This document shows positions 5,975 through 6,402 of a DNA stretch of 6,402 nt, piece after piece. Origin of the DNA: Lachnospiraceae bacterium (GTDB taxonomy: Bacteria; Bacillota_A; Clostridia; Lachnospirales; Lachnospiraceae); contig JAFXDD010000026.1 of the NCBI GenBank assembly GCA_017516285.1, forward strand, positions 1-6,402. The letters are read 5' to 3'. A model generated the notes under the pieces. The model was given only the letters and a program-made list of their open reading frames with translations. It made no database searches and was not told the DNA's origin. Each line of letters starts with the position of its first letter. Within the stretch, counting starts at the first letter, position 1. The position numbers and the translations under genes were made by a program.

Positions 5975-6003
5975 ATTTTAGCTTAAATGAAGGGAACTGT
6001 CAA
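5975..6003 (-). promoter_or_regulatory. Sigma-A promoter for ydiF
   Basis: On the minus strand TTGACA (6003-5998) and TAAAAT (5980-5975) are separated by 17 bp, one base from consensus overall. The predicted start is near 5968, leaving a leader of about 24 nt with GGAGG at 5956-5952. Confidence 0.75.
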
Positions 6004-6046
6004 TGATGCAGTTCAGGAGTGTTATTCGCAAAAATTAAAAAAACTA

Positions 6047-6075
6047 TTGCGTATACTTGTATTATTTGTTAAAAT
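6047..6075 (+). promoter_or_regulatory. Sigma-A promoter for the rex remnant
   Basis: TTGCGT (6047-6052), 17 bp, TAAAAT (6070-6075). The predicted start is near 6082, about 33 nt before the rex ATG. The -10 lies inside the Rex-operator-like sequence at 6066-6083. Confidence 0.6.
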
Positions 6076-6083
6076 ATCTACAA
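6066..6083. promoter_or_regulatory. Rex-operator-like site over the rex promoter
   Basis: TTGTTAAAATATCTACAA follows the Rex operator pattern TTGTTAA-N4-TTAACAA: the left half is perfect and the right half (TCTACAA) has two mismatches. It overlaps the -10 and likely start point of the rex remnant. Rex commonly controls its own gene in clostridia, so this is probably the original autoregulatory site. Confidence 0.55.
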
Positions 6084-6114
6084 AGTATTTTTTTGGGAAG
6101 AGAGATAATTTACA

Positions 6115-6294
6115 ATGGAGAAAGAAATATCACAAGCTGTTGTTTCCAGACTGCCTAGATACTTCAGGTATTTAGGGGATTTAAAGGAGCAGGGAATTGA
6201 GCGCATTTCCTCACAGGAGCTGAGCAGGCTTATGAAGGTTACTGCTTCCCCGTCTTTAGGATTTAGCACTATATTTTTTGAGAGTTTCATATAA
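6115..6294 (+). pseudogene. rex: Truncated rex (redox-sensing repressor), N-terminal remnant
   Basis: ATG at 6115 opens a 59-codon frame ending in TAA at 6292-6294. Residues 1-45 (MEKEISQAVVSRLPRYFRYL, then GDLKEQGIERISSQELSRLM and KVTAS) match the start of the winged-helix domain of Rex, the repressor that senses NADH/NAD+ in Firmicutes and normally has about 210 residues. After KVTAS, where Rex continues with a QIRQDL-type recognition helix and then a Rossmann domain, the sequence switches to PSLGFSTIFFESFI and stops. No other frame after 6249 restores Rex, so this is a deletion or insertion junction and not a simple frameshift. The product lacks the recognition helix, the NADH-binding domain and dimer contacts, and cannot act as Rex. 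The ribosome site is weak (GGGAAGAGAG, 6095-6104). It is divergent from ydiF, with promoter and operator still recognisable. An intact rex may exist elsewhere. Confidence 0.85.
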
Positions 6295-6308
6295 CAAGTA
6301 TACCCGAG

Positions 6309-6333
6309 AGTCAGCATAAATGTTGACTTTTTT
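6309..6333 (+). terminator. Intrinsic terminator after the rex remnant
   Basis: AGTCAGCA (6309-6316) pairs with TGTTGACT (6321-6328), with one G-U pair and a 4-nt TAAA loop, followed by TTTTT (6329-6333). It is 14 bases past the remnant's stop codon. Confidence 0.7.
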
Positions 6334-6370
6334 GATATTAAAAAAAGTTGACAAATTTATTTAATTTTAC

Positions 6371-6399
6371 TTGCATATATATTGCCATAGTGTTATACT
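6371..6399 (+). promoter_or_regulatory. Rightward sigma-A promoter at the window edge
   Basis: TTGCAT (6371-6376), 17 bp, TATACT (6394-6399). The surrounding 50 bases are strongly AT-rich. It would start transcription just beyond base 6402, so a plus-strand gene is expected to the right of the window. No coding sequence is seen between 6295 and 6402. Confidence 0.6.
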
Positions 6400-6402
6400 A
6401 TA

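Noticed and set aside
5987..6175. 62-residue plus-strand ORF across the ydiF-rex gap
   Set aside because: It covers both promoters, has no ribosome site, and overlaps the Rex frame.
6115..6294. Simple frameshift in rex
   Set aside because: None of the three plus-strand frames after 6249 encodes the expected QIRQDL/GxxGYGYNV Rex continuation.
6078..6317. 79-residue minus-strand ORF
   Set aside because: Antisense shadow of the rex remnant.

Overview
The window looks like chromosomal DNA of a low-to-mid GC, Gram-positive member of the class Clostridia, most likely the family Lachnospiraceae. The evidence is strong AGGAGG-type ribosome binding sites, sigma-A promoters with 17-bp spacers, the character of the LeuRS, YdiF and Rex proteins, and a short Cys/Gly/Asn-rich protein of a kind often seen in clostridia. 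This placement is inferred from the sequence alone.

Layout. Bases 1-2010 (+) hold the 3' four-fifths of leuS (leucyl-tRNA synthetase), which enters from the left edge. It ends at a strong hairpin (2043-2080) shared with a convergent minus-strand operon of two small, uncharacterised helical proteins (2682-2383 and 2363-2085; the first is very Met-rich). Upstream of that pair, and separated from it by a terminator, is a minus-strand gene for a 100-residue Cys/Asn/Gly-rich protein built on a 33-residue repeat (3087-2785). Divergent from it is a GntR/FadR-type (FCD domain) regulator (3302-4003, +). The gap between these two genes (3088-3301) is dense with signals: back-to-back sigma-A promoters share one -35 box, a perfect FadR-type palindrome covers the regulator's -10, and a second perfect inverted repeat lies in its leader. 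A hairpin (4021-4049) separates the regulator from a convergent YdiF-type ABC-F ATPase (5944-4055, -).

To the right of ydiF, and divergent from it, is a truncated copy of rex (6115-6294, +). It encodes only about the first 45 residues of the NADH-sensing repressor, then an unrelated tail and a stop codon. It still has a good promoter and a Rex-operator-like sequence over the -10, and it ends at an intrinsic terminator. A strong rightward promoter at 6371-6399 points out of the window.

Working together: leuS and ydiF are translation-related housekeeping genes. The regulator probably controls its own transcription and may influence the Cys-rich gene through the shared promoter region. Candidate sporulation-sigma motifs precede the Cys-rich gene and, more weakly, the small-protein operon, so the middle of the window may be a mother-cell or spore-surface locus; this is a hypothesis. 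I see no CRISPR array, tRNA, rRNA, transposase or recombinase gene. The most unusual items are the broken rex gene with retained control signals, the compact divergent promoter region, the duplicated Cys-rich protein and the altered LeuRS motifs.
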